Shown here piece by piece: positions 17,474-25,813 of a stretch of DNA of 64,000 nt. A model generated the notes under the pieces. The model made no database searches, was not told the origin of the DNA, and saw only the letters and a program-made list of their open reading frames with translations. Origin of the DNA: Nocardioides panacis (lineage in GTDB: Bacteria > Actinomycetota > Actinomycetes > Propionibacteriales > Nocardioidaceae); NCBI RefSeq assembly GCF_019039255.1, contig NZ_CP077062.1:3968001-4032000 (forward strand), written 5' to 3'. The position numbers and the translations under genes were made by a program. How positions within the stretch are numbered: position 1 is the first letter of the stretch; the number at the start of each line of letters is the position of its first letter.

Positions 17474-18412
17474 TCAGTATCCGTTGCGGAGGCGCGCGAG
17501 CCAGGCGGCCGCGTCCAGGAACTCCCGGTCCGAGGTGCCGACCCGGATGTCGGGCGCCACGCCGTCGTGGCGCTCGTAGGAGCCGAGGAACCGCACGTCC
17601 GCGCACACCCGCCGCAGCCCCATCAGCGCCTCGCCGACCCGGGCGTCCTCGACGTGCCCCTCGCAGTCGATGGAGAAGCAGTAGTTGCCGAGCGCGGCAC
17701 CGGTGGGCCGCGACTCGATGCGGGTCATGTTCACGCCCCGGACCGTGAGCTGGTCGAGGATCTCCAGCAGCGCGCCCGGGTGGTCCTCGCGCATGAACGC
17801 CACGATCGAGGTCTTGTCGCGGCCGGTGGGCGGCGGCGGCGGCCCGGGCCGGGAGACCAGCACGAACCGGGTCAGCGCGTCCGGGTTGTCCCCGATGCCG
17901 CTGGCCAGGGTCGCCAGCCGGTAGTGCTCGGCGGCCACCGGCGCGGAGATCGCCGCCTGCCACCCGGCGTCGGGCTGGGTGAGCATGAACGCGGCGTGCG
18001 CCGTCGAGGTGGTGTGCACCACCTCGGCGTCCGGCAGGTGCAGCGCGCACCAGCGCCGGGTCTGGGCCGCGGCGTGCGGGTGGGTGGCGATCCGTCGTAC
18101 GTCGTCGCGGCCGACACCGGGACGGGCCAGCAGGCTGAACGCGATCGGCACGGTCATCTCGCGGGTGATCTGCAGCGGCTCGCCGGTGGCCAGCTCGTCC
18201 AGCGTCACCGGGACCGAGCCCTCGACGGAGTTCTCGATCGGCACCACCGCGCCGTCGGCCTCGCCGCCGCGGACGGCGTCGAGCGCGACGGTCACCGTCG
18301 AGCAGGGCTGCAGGTCGGCCTTCGCCGCCGCAGGCAGCGAGCGCAGCGCCTGCTCGGTGAAGGTCCCCTCGGGGCCGAGGTAGGCGTAGCGGGCAGGCGG
18401 GACTCCGGGCAC
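17474..18412 (-). CDS. pheA: Prephenate dehydratase
   Basis: A 312-residue monofunctional prephenate dehydratase converting prephenate to phenylpyruvate in phenylalanine synthesis. The catalytic domain starts with YAYLGPEGTFTEQAL and contains VPIENSVEGSVPVTLDEL and the MFVLVSRP-like end. The C-terminal ACT domain (KTSIVAFMREDHPGALLEIL, then NMTRIESRPTGAALGNYCFSID) carries the ESRP motif linked to phenylalanine feedback inhibition. The chosen GTG at 18410-18412 has TAGGCT 7 bases upstream; a longer frame would add an Arg-rich tail unlike the family. It diverges from larB. Confidence 0.95.
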   Translation of the reverse strand: MPGVPPARYAYLGPEGTFTEQALRSLPAAAKADLQPCSTVTVALDAVRGGEADGAVVPIENSVEGSVPVTLDELATGEPLQITREMTVPIAFSLLARPGVGRDDVRRIATHPHAAAQTRRWCALHLPDAEVVHTTSTAHAAFMLTQPDAGWQAAISAPVAAEHYRLATLASGIGDNPDALTRFVLVSRPGPPPPPTGRDKTSIVAFMREDHPGALLEILDQLTVRGVNMTRIESRPTGAALGNYCFSIDCEGHVEDARVGEALMGLRRVCADVRFLGSYERHDGVAPDIRVGTSDREFLDAAAWLARLRNGY

Positions 18413-18509
18413 GGTCAGCAGCCTAGGGGGTCGCTCCGGTGGTTGCCGTCGCGAGCGTCGCGCAGCAGGCAGTTCCACCGAAGTGTCCCCCGGCGGATAG
18501 ATTCGCCGG

Positions 18510-19202
18510 GTGAGAGATGACGGCATCACCCCCCTGGGTGACTACGCGCGGCTGGACACCGACCGCGCGGCGCGCACCGGCGACCCCGAGGTCGTCTACG
18601 GCGCCGGCAAGACCCCGCAGCAGGTCGTGGAGATCCTCCGCACGCTGGCCGTCGCGCACCCGGAACGCGCGGTGCTCGCCACCCGGGTCGCCGACGACGC
18701 CATCGACGCGGTTCGCGCGGCACTGCCCGAGGCGGTCGTCGACGCCGTCGCCCGGGCCGTGACGCTGGGCCCGCTGCCCGAGGCGCGCGGCACCGTCGGC
18801 ATCGTGTCCGCCGGCACCTCGGACGCCCCGGTCGCCGCCGAGGCCGCCCTTACCGCCCGCGTGTACGGCGCCGGGGTGCGCCTGGTGAGCGACGTCGGCG
18901 TCTCCGGGCTGCACCGGATCCTCGCCGCGCGCGAGGAGCTGCTCGCCGCCGACTGCCTGGTCGTCGTCGCCGGCATGGAGGGCGCCCTGCCCAGCGTGGT
19001 CGGCGGCCTGGTCGGGGTGCCGCTCGTCGCGGTGCCGACCAGCGTCGGCTACGGCGCGTCGTTCGGCGGGTTGGCGGCGCTGCTCGGGATGCTGAACTCC
19101 TGCGCGCCCGGCGTCACGGTCGTGAACATCGACAACGGGTTCGGCGCCGGCGTCTTCGCCGCCCGGGTCGCCCGCAACGCCGCACCCCGGCCCACCGCGT
19201 GA
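18510..19202 (+). CDS. larB: Nickel pincer cofactor biosynthesis protein LarB
   Basis: LarB (230 residues) carboxylates and hydrolyses nicotinic acid adenine dinucleotide to the dicarboxylated mononucleotide, the first step to the nickel-pincer nucleotide. The C-terminal part is PurE-like: [36 protein letters not shown] and [17 protein letters not shown] followed by [13 protein letters not shown] are family signatures. TAGATT lies 6 bases before the GTG start, giving a leaderless promoter divergent from pheA. The stop overlaps the larC start (GTGA). larE and the target racemase larA are not in the window. Confidence 0.93.
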   Translation: MRDDGITPLGDYARLDTDRAARTGDPEVVYGAGKTPQQVVEILRTLAVAHPERAVLATRVADDAIDAVRAALPEAVVDAVARAVTLGPLPEARGTVGIVSAGTSDAPVAAEAALTARVYGAGVRLVSDVGVSGLHRILAAREELLAADCLVVVAGMEGALPSVVGGLVGVPLVAVPTSVGYGASFGGLAALLGMLNSCAPGVTVVNIDNGFGAGVFAARVARNAAPRPTA

Positions 19203-20392
19203 TCGGCTGGGTCGACGCGTCCTCGGGCGCCAGCGGCGACATGCTGCTCGGTGCCCTCGTCTCAGCCGGTGTCCCGCTCGAGGTGGTCGCCGGGGCAGTC
19301 GACGCGGTCGCCCCCGAGCACGTCGCGCTCACCCCGGAGACGGTGTCCCGCAACGGGTTCGCCGCCACCCGGCTGCACGTCGACGTCGCGGACAGCAGCA
19401 CGCACCGCACCTGGCGCGACGTGGCGGCGCTGCTCGCGGCGGCCGGGCTGCCGGACGCCGTACGCCTGCGGGCGCACGCGACCTTCGAGCGGCTCGCGGT
19501 CGCCGAGGCGGCGGTGCACGGCACGTCGCCCGAGGACGTGCACTTCCACGAGGTCGGCGCCCTCGACGCGATCGCCGACGTCGTCGGGGTCTGCGCGGGT
19601 CTGGCGCACCTCGGGCTCGACGCCCTGGTGGTCTCCCCCGTCGCGGTGGGCTCCGGCCGGGTGCACGGGGCGCACGGCGAGATGCCGGTGCCGCCGCCGG
19701 CCGTGGCCGAGCTGCTGCGCGGCGTACCGTCCCACGCCGGACCGGGCGAGCGCGAGCTGTGCACGCCGACCGGCGCCGCGCTGCTGACCGCGCACGCCAC
19801 GTCCTACGGCGTGCAGCCGGCGATGACCGTGCGGGTCGTCGGGGTCGGCGCCGGGGGGCGCGACCCGGCCACGCACGCGAACGTGCTGCGGCTGTTCGTC
19901 GGCGAGGCCGCGAGCGAGACGCCGAACGGCACCGACGGCCCGCTGCTGCTGGAGACCAACGTCGACGACCTGGACCCCCGGCTGTGGCCGAACGTCCTCG
20001 CGGCGCTGCTCACCGCCGGCGCCTCGGACGCCTGGCTGGTGCCGATCCTGATGAAGAAGGGCCGCCCCGCGCACACCCTGCACGCCCTGGTGTCGGCGGT
20101 GCACGCGGACGCCGTACGCACCGAGATCTTCCGGCAGACCTCCACCATCGGGCTGCGCGAGATCGCGATCGGGAAGACCGCGCTGGACCGGGACATGCGG
20201 ACCGTGCAGGTCGACGGCCACGAGGTCCATGTCAAACTTGCCCTGCACAACGGCGTCGTCGTGAACGCGCAACCGGAGTACGACGACGTGGTCCGGGCCG
20301 CGACCTCGACGGGGCGCCCGGTCAAGGAGGTGCTGGCCGACGCGGTCGCCGCGAGCCGCCCCTTGGTCACCCGCACCGCCCCCGATCTTTAG
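19199..20392 (+). CDS. larC: Nickel pincer cofactor biosynthesis protein LarC (nickel insertase)
   Basis: LarC (397 residues) is the CTP-dependent nickel insertase that completes the nickel-pincer cofactor. Diagnostic parts are the N-terminal [34 protein letters not shown] near residue 120, and [16 protein letters not shown] followed by [14 protein letters not shown], the latter from the LarC2 part. Both halves are in one frame here, whereas some lactobacilli need a frameshift. The GTG overlaps the larB stop by 4 bases, and a GDT1-like transporter follows after 6 bases. Confidence 0.93.
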   Translation: MIGWVDASSGASGDMLLGALVSAGVPLEVVAGAVDAVAPEHVALTPETVSRNGFAATRLHVDVADSSTHRTWRDVAALLAAAGLPDAVRLRAHATFERLAVAEAAVHGTSPEDVHFHEVGALDAIADVVGVCAGLAHLGLDALVVSPVAVGSGRVHGAHGEMPVPPPAVAELLRGVPSHAGPGERELCTPTGAALLTAHATSYGVQPAMTVRVVGVGAGGRDPATHANVLRLFVGEAASETPNGTDGPLLLETNVDDLDPRLWPNVLAALLTAGASDAWLVPILMKKGRPAHTLHALVSAVHADAVRTEIFRQTSTIGLREIAIGKTALDRDMRTVQVDGHEVHVKLALHNGVVVNAQPEYDDVVRAATSTGRPVKEVLADAVAASRPLVTRTAPDL

Positions 20393-20398
20393 GACTTC

Positions 20399-21007
20399 AT
20401 GGACCTCGCGATCTTCGCCCTGACCTTCGGCGCCATCTTCATCGTCGAGCTGCCGGACAAGACGTTCATCGCCGCGCTGGTGCTCTCCACCCGCTACCGC
20501 CCGCTCGCCGTGTGGATCGGCGTCGGCCTCGCGTTCGGCGTGCAGACCCTCGTCGCGGTCACCGCCGGCGCGCTGGCCACCCTGCTCCCCGACCTGCTGA
20601 TCCGGTCGGTGGCGCTGCTGATCTTCCTGATCGGCGCGATCATGCTGGTGCGCACCGCGCCCGGCGCGGACGCCGCGGAGAAGGAGCAGGAGGAGGAGTT
20701 CGCCGCCAAGGCGGCCGAGCCCCGCTCGTTCGTCAAGGCGGCCGTCGCGTCGTTCCTGGTGCTGTTCGCCGCCGAGTGGGGCGACCTCTCGCAGCTGCTG
20801 ACGATCAGCTTCGTGACGAAGTACCACGACCACGTCAGCGTGTTCGCGGGCGCGTGGGCCGCGCTGCTCACCGTCTCGGGCCTCGCGGTGCTGGCCGGAC
20901 GGGTGCTGCTGCGCTACATGCGACTGTCGGTGCTGCACTACATCGGCGCGGCCGTCTGCCTGCTCCTGGCGGTCGTCACGCTGGTGGAGGTCGTCAAGGC
21001 CGTCTGA
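20399..21007 (+). CDS. TMEM165/GDT1 (UPF0016) family metal cation transporter
   Basis: A 202-residue membrane protein with six or seven hydrophobic segments in two related halves separated by a charged loop ([16 protein letters not shown]). Each half carries a version of the E-x-G-D-K/R-S/T motif: VELPDKTF in the first and AEWGDLSQ in the second. The Gly is Pro in the first and Lys is Leu in the second, so both are slightly off consensus. Members move Mn2+ or Ca2+ against H+. It begins 6 bases after larC, so it is likely cotranscribed with the nickel-cofactor genes; a metal supply or efflux role is an inference. Confidence 0.87.
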   Translation: MDLAIFALTFGAIFIVELPDKTFIAALVLSTRYRPLAVWIGVGLAFGVQTLVAVTAGALATLLPDLLIRSVALLIFLIGAIMLVRTAPGADAAEKEQEEEFAAKAAEPRSFVKAAVASFLVLFAAEWGDLSQLLTISFVTKYHDHVSVFAGAWAALLTVSGLAVLAGRVLLRYMRLSVLHYIGAAVCLLLAVVTLVEVVKAV

Positions 21008-21027
21008 GGAAGCACTACGCTCGCTCC

Positions 21028-22251
21028 ATGACGAACCATGGCGCCGACAGCGAGGTCGGCCGGCTCCGGACCGTGATGCTGCACCGTCCGGGCAACGAGC
21101 TGAAGCGACTGACCCCGCGCAACAACGACAAGCTGCTGTTCGACGGCATCCCGTGGGTCAGCCGGGCCCAGGACGAGCACGACGCGTTCGCCCAGGCGCT
21201 CCGCGACCGGGACGTCGAGGTGCTCTACCTCACCGACCTGCTCACCGAGACCCTGCAGAGCGAGTCCGCGCGCGAGCACGCCATCGCCGGCGCCATGGGC
21301 AGCCTGCACCTCGGCGACACCCTGCGCGCCTACCTCACCCGGGCGCTGCACGACCAGAGCCCCGAGGAGCTGTGCGCGTTCCTCACCGCCGGCGTGCGCA
21401 ACGACGAGGTGCAGGGCGGGCACGGCCTGGTCACCAGCCTGCTGGCGCACGACGACTTCCTCATCGACCCGCTCCCGAACCTGCTGTTCACCCGGGACTC
21501 CAGCGTCTGGATCCGCGACCGGGTGGCGATCACGTCGCTGGCGATGCCGGCCCGGGAGCGCGAGACCCAGCTGACCGAGCTGATCTACACCGGCCACCCG
21601 CGCTTCGCCGGCACCCCGAAGATCCACGGCTGGCAGCGTGAGCACGTCGAGGGCGGCGACGTGCTCCTGCTCGCGCCGGGCGTCATCGCCGTCGGCGTCG
21701 GCGAGCGGACCACCCCGGCCGGCGCCGAGCGGCTGGCCCGTCAGGTGTTCGGCGCCGACCTGGCGCACACCGTCCTGGCGGTGCCGATCGCCCAGGAGCG
21801 GGCCACGATGCACCTGGACACGGTGTGCACGATGGTCGACGTCGACAAGATCGTGATGTACCCCAACGTCGCCGACAGCCTGCAGGCCTACGCGGTCACC
21901 GTCCGGGACCGCAACGGGAACGGCGACGCCGACCTGGTGCTCCAGGTCGCGGAGGCCCAGCCCTTCCTGGTGGCGGCCGCCAAGGCGATGAGCATCGACA
22001 CGCTGCACCAGATCGACACCGGCCTGGACCCGGTCACCGCGGAGCGCGAGCAGTGGGACGACGGCAACAACACGCTGGCGATCTCGCCGCGGGTGGCGGT
22101 CGCCTACGAGCGCAACATCGAGACCAACTCACGCCTGGAGGAGTCCGGGATCGAGGTCGTCGCGATCTCCGGCTCCGAGCTCGGATCCGGCCGCGGCGGG
22201 CCGCGCTGCATGTCCTGCCCGGTCACCCGCGAGCCGCTCCCCCGGCCCTGA
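21028..22251 (+). CDS. arcA: Arginine deiminase
   Basis: A 407-residue arginine deiminase hydrolysing arginine to citrulline and ammonia. Family landmarks are [14 protein letters not shown] near the N-terminus, [13 protein letters not shown] (substrate Asp), [25 protein letters not shown] (general-base His) and the C-terminal [15 protein letters not shown], where one of the Cys is the nucleophile. TACGCT is 6 bases before the ATG, with no good ribosome site. arcB, arcC or arcD are absent from the neighbourhood, so a complete fermentative pathway cannot be inferred. A GC hairpin follows the stop. Confidence 0.95.
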   Translation: MTNHGADSEVGRLRTVMLHRPGNELKRLTPRNNDKLLFDGIPWVSRAQDEHDAFAQALRDRDVEVLYLTDLLTETLQSESAREHAIAGAMGSLHLGDTLRAYLTRALHDQSPEELCAFLTAGVRNDEVQGGHGLVTSLLAHDDFLIDPLPNLLFTRDSSVWIRDRVAITSLAMPARERETQLTELIYTGHPRFAGTPKIHGWQREHVEGGDVLLLAPGVIAVGVGERTTPAGAERLARQVFGADLAHTVLAVPIAQERATMHLDTVCTMVDVDKIVMYPNVADSLQAYAVTVRDRNGNGDADLVLQVAEAQPFLVAAAKAMSIDTLHQIDTGLDPVTAEREQWDDGNNTLAISPRVAVAYERNIETNSRLEESGIEVVAISGSELGSGRGGPRCMSCPVTREPLPRP

Positions 22252-22280
22252 CCCGCAGAGGGTCCGGCCGGGTGGTCCGC

Positions 22281-22299
22281 GGCGGACGGGGGGTCCGCC
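22281..22299 (+). terminator. GC-rich hairpin after arcA
   Basis: Perfect 7-bp stem GGCGGAC / GTCCGCC with a 5-G loop, 30 bases after the arcA stop, followed by TTAAAGT. The T-tract is very short, as is common in actinobacteria. It is a plausible terminator for arcA. Confidence 0.5.
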
Positions 22300-22311
22300 T
22301 TAAAGTGGAAA

Positions 22312-22349
22312 CCCGGCCGTTGCTGACGGGGGATACAACAACGACCGGG
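22312..22349. other. Second hairpin and AT-richer block in the arcA/DUF5926 convergent gap
   Basis: Stem CCCGGCCGTTG (22312-22322) pairs with CAACGACCGGG (22339-22349), one mismatch, 16-nt loop. It is followed to about 22440 by an AT-richer stretch (TGGTAAATGTACGG, TTTGATCAACATT, ACCGAATATGACC) unlike the surrounding DNA. I find no convincing gene here. It could be a small RNA, a promoter relic or a terminator region between convergent genes. Confidence 0.45.
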
Positions 22350-22506
22350 CACTGGTAAATGTACGGGGTGGTTGAGCCTTTGATCAACATTTCTGACCGA
22401 ATATGACCCAGCACACGCCGCTTTTACCTGGTGCGGTCTAGGCCGAGGGCCGGCCCCGGCCCCGACCCCGGGCCGCGCGGAGCAGCAGCCCCGGCCGGCA
22501 GCCGGA

Positions 22507-23472
22507 TCAGCGGATCGTGACCTGCCGGTTGGCCAGCCCGTGCCGTGCCGAGCGCTCGTCCGCGCTCAGCGGTGAGCCGTCCGCCCGGGCGGCGTCCAGG
22601 TCGGTCGCGAGCTGCTTGACGGCGTCCTCCAGCACCTCGGGACCGGTGCCGGCGGGCAGGTCCCACACCGGCACCAGCCGGCCGTGCGCCCGGAACATGC
22701 CGACGAACCGCGAGCCCTCGGCGACGACGTCCTTGCCCGCGACGTGCAGCCGGGCCAGCGCGTCGAGCAGCGGCTCCTCGTCGTACGGAAGCACCCAGCG
22801 CAGGTGCTCGCGGGTGCCCACGTCGGTCCAGTAGGCGGCCTCCACCGAGCCGAGCCGCCGGCTCGGGTTCGCGGCGCCGTTCGCGGACTCCAGCGAGGCC
22901 GCCGCGGTGCCGTCGGGGTCCTCGACGTCGGCGATCCAGAAGTCGAAGCCGTCGTGCACGGTGACCTCGAGCGGCGCGTCGGTCAGCAGGTCCTGCAGCC
23001 GCGGCCCGTCGCCGGGGTTGTCGGTGAGGCCCACGATGCCCTCGCCCGGCTCGGCCGCCAGCGCCTTCAGGAGCACGGCGGCCAGGTCACGGCTCGGGTC
23101 GCCGAACGCGTGCTGCACCTGCAAGCCCAGCCACACCGAGCCGTCCGCGCGCGACAGCGCCGGCGCGGCCATCGGGAGCAGCGAGCACAGCTGCACGGTC
23201 CGGCCGTCGGCGACACCGTCCCGCAGCGTCAGCGGGGCGGTCGCCGCGGCGATGATCTCCCGCATGGCGATCAGGTCGCACTCGCCGTTGATGCCCTCGA
23301 ACGGCCGGGCGACGTACGTCGGGACCGGGCCGGCGACGGAGCCGTGGCACGCCTTGTACCGGCGCCCCGACCCGCACGGGCACGGCTGACGGGGCCCGAC
23401 CCCGCCCGCGTGCTCGGCGGTGCCGTCCGGCTGGCTGGTGCTGCGTGCCTTGACGCGCGACTTCTTTCCCAT
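22507..23472 (-). CDS. DUF5926 family protein with an N-terminal SEC-C zinc motif
   Basis: A 321-residue cytosolic protein common in actinobacteria and often labelled SecA-like only because of its SEC-C motif. That motif is at about residues 31-43, PCPCGSGRRYKACHG, a zinc site also found at the SecA C-terminus. The rest (VPTYVARPFEGINGECDLIAMR, ALRLADGS-type repeats, LRWVLPYDEEPLLDAL, LVPVWDLPAGTGPEVLEDAV) is the DUF5926 domain of unknown function. A basic tail (GKKSRVKARS) precedes the motif. TAGGCT lies 7 bases before the ATG, suggesting leaderless transcription. Confidence 0.88.
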   Translation of the reverse strand: MGKKSRVKARSTSQPDGTAEHAGGVGPRQPCPCGSGRRYKACHGSVAGPVPTYVARPFEGINGECDLIAMREIIAAATAPLTLRDGVADGRTVQLCSLLPMAAPALSRADGSVWLGLQVQHAFGDPSRDLAAVLLKALAAEPGEGIVGLTDNPGDGPRLQDLLTDAPLEVTVHDGFDFWIADVEDPDGTAAASLESANGAANPSRRLGSVEAAYWTDVGTREHLRWVLPYDEEPLLDALARLHVAGKDVVAEGSRFVGMFRAHGRLVPVWDLPAGTGPEVLEDAVKQLATDLDAARADGSPLSADERSARHGLANRQVTIR

Positions 23473-23520
23473 GCCGCGAAGCCTACTGAGCGGGGTGCGC
23501 GCCGGCGTCGGGCGGGAGGC

Positions 23521-23931
23521 TCAGAGGTGCAGCAGCGCGTGCACGGTCGAGCGCGAGCCGGTGCGCTCGGTCCACCAGTCCTGCGCGAGGATCCCGACGA
23601 TCGCCATGCCGCGTCCGGCCAGCGCCGACGAGGGCGCGTTGACCGTGCGGGGGCGGGTGCCGCTGCCGCCGTCGGTGACCGACAGCTGCAGGCCGCGCTC
23701 GTCGAGCACCCAGGAGACGTGGATCTGGCCGTCGCTGAGCGGCTGCGCGTGCCGCACGGAGTTCGCGACGAGCTCGGAGATCACCACGCGGGCGTCCTCG
23801 ACGGCCTCGCCGGAGCCGCCGACGTCGCACATGAAGACCTTCAACCGCTGCCGGGCGAGGGAGACCGACGACGCGGTGAAGGGGAGGCGCATCGTGACCG
23901 GTGCACGCACGGACCTGCTGGCCACGGTCAT
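23521..23931 (-). CDS. RsbW-like ATP-binding protein (anti-sigma factor/serine kinase type)
   Basis: A 136-residue GHKL-type ATPase domain. The N box is VVISELVANSVRHA, followed by the G1-like LSVTDGGSGTRP and AGRGMAIVGIL, then a C-terminal strand (GSRSTVHALLHL). It lacks a His-containing dimerisation domain, as expected for the short RsbW/SpoIIAB-like proteins that bind or phosphorylate anti-anti-sigma factors in stress regulation. AGGAGG lies 4 bases before the second of two adjacent ATGs, which I prefer. No partner sigma factor or antagonist is adjacent. Confidence 0.85.
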   Translation of the reverse strand: MTVASRSVRAPVTMRLPFTASSVSLARQRLKVFMCDVGGSGEAVEDARVVISELVANSVRHAQPLSDGQIHVSWVLDERGLQLSVTDGGSGTRPRTVNAPSSALAGRGMAIVGILAQDWWTERTGSRSTVHALLHL

Positions 23932-24011
23932 CATCCCTCCTCGTTCGTCGCTTCGAGCAGGATGATGCCCGGTCGACCCGGCGCCAAACACGCGGCGCGG
24001 TGGCGTGGGTC

Positions 24012-24818
24012 TCAGACCGCCCGGGGCCCTCCGAAGTGGTCGAGCGCCATCGCCGGGTTGTCGGTGATCACGGCCTCCACGCCGAGGGCCGCACACAGGT
24101 CGAGGTCCGCCACCGTGTTCACCGTCCACACGTGGATGCGGCGGTCCCGCTTGCGCAGCCGGCTGCCCAGCCGGGGGTTCTCCCGCAGCAGGTCGATGCC
24201 CGGTCCGGCGATCCAGCCGGGGCCGAGCATGCTCGTCGCCATCTGCCAGGAGTACTGCCGGTCGATCAGCAGCACCACCTCCAGGTCGGGGGCGAGCTTC
24301 TTGATCCGGGTGAGCGCCACCGGGGAGAAGCTCATGATCCGGGCCGGCGAGTCGGCCCCGGCCCAGCCGACGGTCTCGAGCAGGTCGACCAGGCGCCGCT
24401 CCACCAGGCCGGCGTACCGGGTGGGGTGCTTGGTCTCGATGGCCAGGTCCACCGTCTGGTCGTAGTCGCGCGCCGCCTGGATCAGCCGCTCCAGGGTGAG
24501 CACCCGCCGGGTCTGGTCGTCGAGCTCGGGGGCCTCGTCGTCGAGGTCCACCCAGGGGTTCTTCCAGGAGGCGAAGTCCAGCTCGTCGAGCTGCGCGAGC
24601 TCCATCGTGGAGACCACCCCGCGGCCGGTGCTGACCCGGTCGACCCGGCGGTCGTGCACGCACACCAGGTGCCCGTCGGCGGTCAGCCGGACGTCGCACT
24701 CGAGGCCCTCGGCGCCCTGGTCGAGCGCGGCGATGTAGGCCCCGAGCGTGTGCTCGGGGTTGTCGTGGCTGGAGCCGCGGTGCGCGACCACCTGAGGGCG
24801 GCCCTCCACGTGACGCAT
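24012..24818 (-). CDS. Glycerophosphodiester phosphodiesterase
   Basis: A 268-residue GDPD-family TIM barrel, hydrolysing glycerophosphodiesters to an alcohol and glycerol 3-phosphate. Catalytic motifs are VVAHRGSSHDNPEHTLGA (acid/base His and metal Glu), GLECDVRLTADGHLVCVHD (metal Glu/Asp and second His), DLAIETKHP and the C-terminal HVWTVNTVADLDLCAALGVEAVITDNP. No signal peptide is present, so it is probably cytosolic. The ATG at 24816-24818 is preceded by CACGAT 6 bases upstream; the longer frame adds a tail unlike the family. Confidence 0.93.
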   Translation of the reverse strand: MRHVEGRPQVVAHRGSSHDNPEHTLGAYIAALDQGAEGLECDVRLTADGHLVCVHDRRVDRVSTGRGVVSTMELAQLDELDFASWKNPWVDLDDEAPELDDQTRRVLTLERLIQAARDYDQTVDLAIETKHPTRYAGLVERRLVDLLETVGWAGADSPARIMSFSPVALTRIKKLAPDLEVVLLIDRQYSWQMATSMLGPGWIAGPGIDLLRENPRLGSRLRKRDRRIHVWTVNTVADLDLCAALGVEAVITDNPAMALDHFGGPRAV

Positions 24819-24872
24819 GGGTCCATCGTGGCACTTCCCCGCACCGGGTGCCCGCAGCACCGGCCGCATGTC

Positions 24873-25769
24873 TCAGTCGTCCCGGTACGGCGCGAGCAGC
24901 TCGCGCAGCGCGTCGTCCCCGTGCCCGTCGAGCCGGTCCTCCGCGATCCGCCGGGCCGCGCCGGCCAGCAGGTCCGCCACCTGCACCCGGGCGTCGGCCC
25001 GCGAGTCCACCAGGCGTACGTCGACCAGCGGACCGGCGCCGCCGCCCTGCTCCACCAGCAGCTCGCGCACGTGGGCGACCCGGCGCGCGGTGAGCGCCTG
25101 CTGCTGGTCGTGCACGAGCAGCACCGGGCGGCCGCCGCGGCCCCAGTGCCGGACCGCGGCGACCAGCGCCGGGACGAGGGGCTGCAGCCGCGGCGTCATC
25201 CGGGCGGTGTCGGTCAGCGGGCCCAGGAGGGTCTCCTGGTCGACGGCGTGCACCAGGTCCGCGAGGGCGCCGACGGCCCCGCGGCCGGGCAGCGCATCCA
25301 CCCGGCGCAGCAGCCCCGCCCCGGTGAGCTCGACGTCGACCCGCCCCCGGGCGCGCATCACGTCGTTGAACGCGGACAGCAGCCCGGTCCACGCCGCCTC
25401 ACCGACCTCCTCGGCGGCGTCGCGGTGCAGCGCCTCGGCGAGCGGGGCCGGACCGCCCACCAGCGCGACGAGCTCGCGCACGGCGTACGCCCGCTTCTCG
25501 ACGAGGTGCACGTGGGCCCGACCGGCCAGCGGCCCGCCCTCGCCGATCAGCCAGACCAGCGCCGCGCGGTTCTGGGTGCGCAGGACGACGCTGGCCTTGT
25601 ACTCCTCGGCGGGCGACCGGGTCCGGCCGCGGAGCTCGACGATGCAGTCGGCCGCCGCCGCGGCGTCGATGTCCACGCTCGCGTGGGCGAACATCCGGGT
25701 CGTGCCGCCGACGACCTTCTCACCCTCGGAGCCGGACTCGTCGCAGGCGATCTCCCGGGGTACGGCCAC
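24873..25769 (-). CDS. DUF3800-like protein (possible RNase H-fold nuclease)
   Basis: A 298-residue protein. It has an early acidic motif (ACDESGSEGEKVVGG), a central helix-rich body and a late VDSRADARVQVADLLAGAARR. The combination of N-terminal DE-S-G and C-terminal D-S...Q-x-ADLLAG is the layout of the DUF3800 family, predicted RNase H-like nucleases often seen in defence or mobile contexts. Match strength cannot be judged without a search. TAGCGT lies 6 bases before the GTG start, so it has its own promoter. It follows an AAA ATPase gene on the same strand after 44 bases. Confidence 0.6.
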   Translation of the reverse strand: MAVPREIACDESGSEGEKVVGGTTRMFAHASVDIDAAAAADCIVELRGRTRSPAEEYKASVVLRTQNRAALVWLIGEGGPLAGRAHVHLVEKRAYAVRELVALVGGPAPLAEALHRDAAEEVGEAAWTGLLSAFNDVMRARGRVDVELTGAGLLRRVDALPGRGAVGALADLVHAVDQETLLGPLTDTARMTPRLQPLVPALVAAVRHWGRGGRPVLLVHDQQQALTARRVAHVRELLVEQGGGAGPLVDVRLVDSRADARVQVADLLAGAARRIAEDRLDGHGDDALRELLAPYRDD

Positions 25770-25813
25770 GCTCAGACGCTAGGCCACCGTCCCGGCCAGG
25801 TCACGCGGTTTGC

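Noticed and set aside
22223-22414. Possible 63-codon gene in the arcA/DUF5926 gap
   Set aside because: No ribosome site or -10 box in the right place and no recognisable sequence; it crosses the arcA terminator hairpin.
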